Source: Flavobacteriales bacterium (GTDB taxonomy: Bacteria; Bacteroidota; Bacteroidia; Flavobacteriales_D; Sanyastnellaceae). From it: a stretch of 50,770 nt of DNA. Shown here in pieces: positions 50,127 to 50,770 of the stretch. The stretch spans positions 1 to 50,770 of the forward strand of contig NYSX01000068.1 of assembly GCA_002683345.1 (NCBI GenBank), given 5' to 3'. The notes under the pieces were generated by a model. That model worked only from the letters and a program-made list of their open reading frames with translations, was not told where the DNA came from and searched no databases. A program made the translations under genes and the position numbers. The stretch's first letter is position 1. Each line of letters starts with the position of its first letter.

Positions 50127-50770
50127 ATGTGGGAGAATCTGAAAGCGATGTGGCGTGACGGCGGCATGCTGACCCGCCTGGTGTGGGTGAATGCGGCGGT
50201 GTTTGTCGTGCTCATGACGCTGGATGTGGTGGATCAACTCGGAGGTGGGGTGGTCTCGGCGGTGTTGCCCGCAGAGGGAGCCCGAACCTTGGCCACGTCT
50301 TGGCGTCTCGAGGTCTTGGCGAAGCGCCCGTGGAGTGTGCTAACCCACATGTTCACACACCAAGGCGTATGGCACGTGGGCATGAACATGTTGCTCTTGT
50401 TTTGGATGGGCCGGGTGTACCGGGGGGAAGTGGGGTCGCGGCGGTTGCTGAGCACCTACCTCGCAGGAGGGCTTGCGGGATTTGCCGCCTACTTTTTCCT
50501 GACCAACGGGTTCAAACCCCTTCAAACGGGCACCTACGCTTTGGGGGCTTCGGCTTCGGTGATGGCCATTTTTGGGGCGATTGCCACGCTGCGTCCCGAG
50601 CTCAAATTCAACTTGATTTTGTTTGGCCCGGTGTCGCTGAAGCACCTGTTTTGGGGCTACGTGGTGTTGGACTATTTCGGATTGAGCCGTGGCGTGAATG
50701 CCGGTGGCAACGTGGCGCACTTGGGCGGGGCATTGTTTGGGGTGTTGCTCGTCATGCAAGACCGCAAGGG
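50127..50770 (+). CDS. Rhomboid family intramembrane serine protease (second copy, cut by window end)
   Basis: Absent from the track because it has no stop in the window. From ATG 50127 it reads MWENLKAMWRDGGMLTRLVWVNAAVFVVLM, then THMFTHQGVWHVGMNMLLLFWMG, the catalytic Ser motif YALGASASVMAIFGA and the His motif GGNVAHLGGALFGVLL. At least 214 residues are present. It differs clearly from the first copy, so the pair is an old duplication rather than a recent one. Many Bacteroidota carry this tandem pair after mutL, the second with a longer C-terminal extension that would lie beyond the window. Confidence 0.9.
   Translation, partial: MWENLKAMWRDGGMLTRLVWVNAAVFVVLMTLDVVDQLGGGVVSAVLPAEGARTLATSWRLEVLAKRPWSVLTHMFTHQGVWHVGMNMLLLFWMGRVYRGEVGSRRLLSTYLAGGLAGFAAYFFLTNGFKPLQTGTYALGASASVMAIFGAIATLRPELKFNLILFGPVSLKHLFWGYVVLDYFGLSRGVNAGGNVAHLGGALFGVLLVMQDRK

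Overview
The window reads as chromosomal DNA of a Bacteroidota bacterium, most likely a GC-rich relative of the Flavobacteriales (GC looks near 60% by eye). The evidence is a secreted protein with a type IX secretion C-terminal sorting domain, DUF3822-rsmD-coaD gene order, the mutL-rhomboid-rhomboid block, an amidase with a SPOR-like tail beside an MCE protein, a DUF6728-type micro-protein, and a repeated promoter octamer TAnnTTTG just upstream of many start codons. This octamer is the known Bacteroidota sigma-A -7 element. I see no phage, insertion sequence, CRISPR, tRNA or rRNA. The genome is compact: most genes abut or overlap by 1-10 bases, and no gene-free stretch exceeds about 185 bases.

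Layout. 1-4313 (minus): acnB, a MacB-type permease and a GNAT acetyltransferase cut by the window edge. 4433-5161 (plus): PdeM phosphoesterase. 5139-8835 (minus): a LolC/E-type permease, an in-frame fusion of a DUF1905/YdeI protein with a NamZ-type (DUF1343) muramidase, and a small lipoprotein. 8898-9878 (plus): a cysteine synthase/CBS-type enzyme. 9909-11988 (minus): DUF2490 protein and rocD. 12088-12507 (plus): ndk with a terminator. 12600-14069 (minus): an SF1 helicase. 14155-18224 (plus): membrane protein, DUF3822, rsmD, coaD and a Trp-rich thioredoxin-like secreted protein. 18248-18910 (minus) NUDIX shares its start site with pyrE (18909, plus), which is followed by an SRPBCC protein. birA (minus) is divergent from rsfS-ftsH-DUF2007-cdsA-psd-T9SS protein (plus). 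cinA and rpmB follow.

28564-36832 is a long minus-strand unit read as amidase, MCE protein, membrane Fe-S oxidoreductase, CCG-domain Fe-S protein, fabG, VWA protein, prohibitin. It is divergent from lptD, again with a start-site overlap. 39305-39871 (minus) carries ridA and a 55-aa membrane micro-protein, followed by a trpG/pabA-type amidotransferase (plus). 40496-43883 (minus) holds three lipoproteins: CsgG/TPR, LPP20, LPP20. 43960-50770 (plus) holds saccharopine reductase, a small unknown, long-form ispH, a small membrane protein, mutL and two rhomboids, the second cut by the window end.

Most of the content is core housekeeping and envelope biogenesis: peptidoglycan (NamZ, amidase), LPS transport (LptD), lipid transport (MCE), phospholipid synthesis (CdsA, Psd), lipoprotein handling (LolC/E-like) and proteostasis (FtsH, prohibitin). 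The least explained parts are the three-lipoprotein CsgG/LPP20 operon, the DUF1905-NamZ fusion with an internal signal peptide, the Trp-rich degenerate thioredoxin, and several interlocked divergent promoters.
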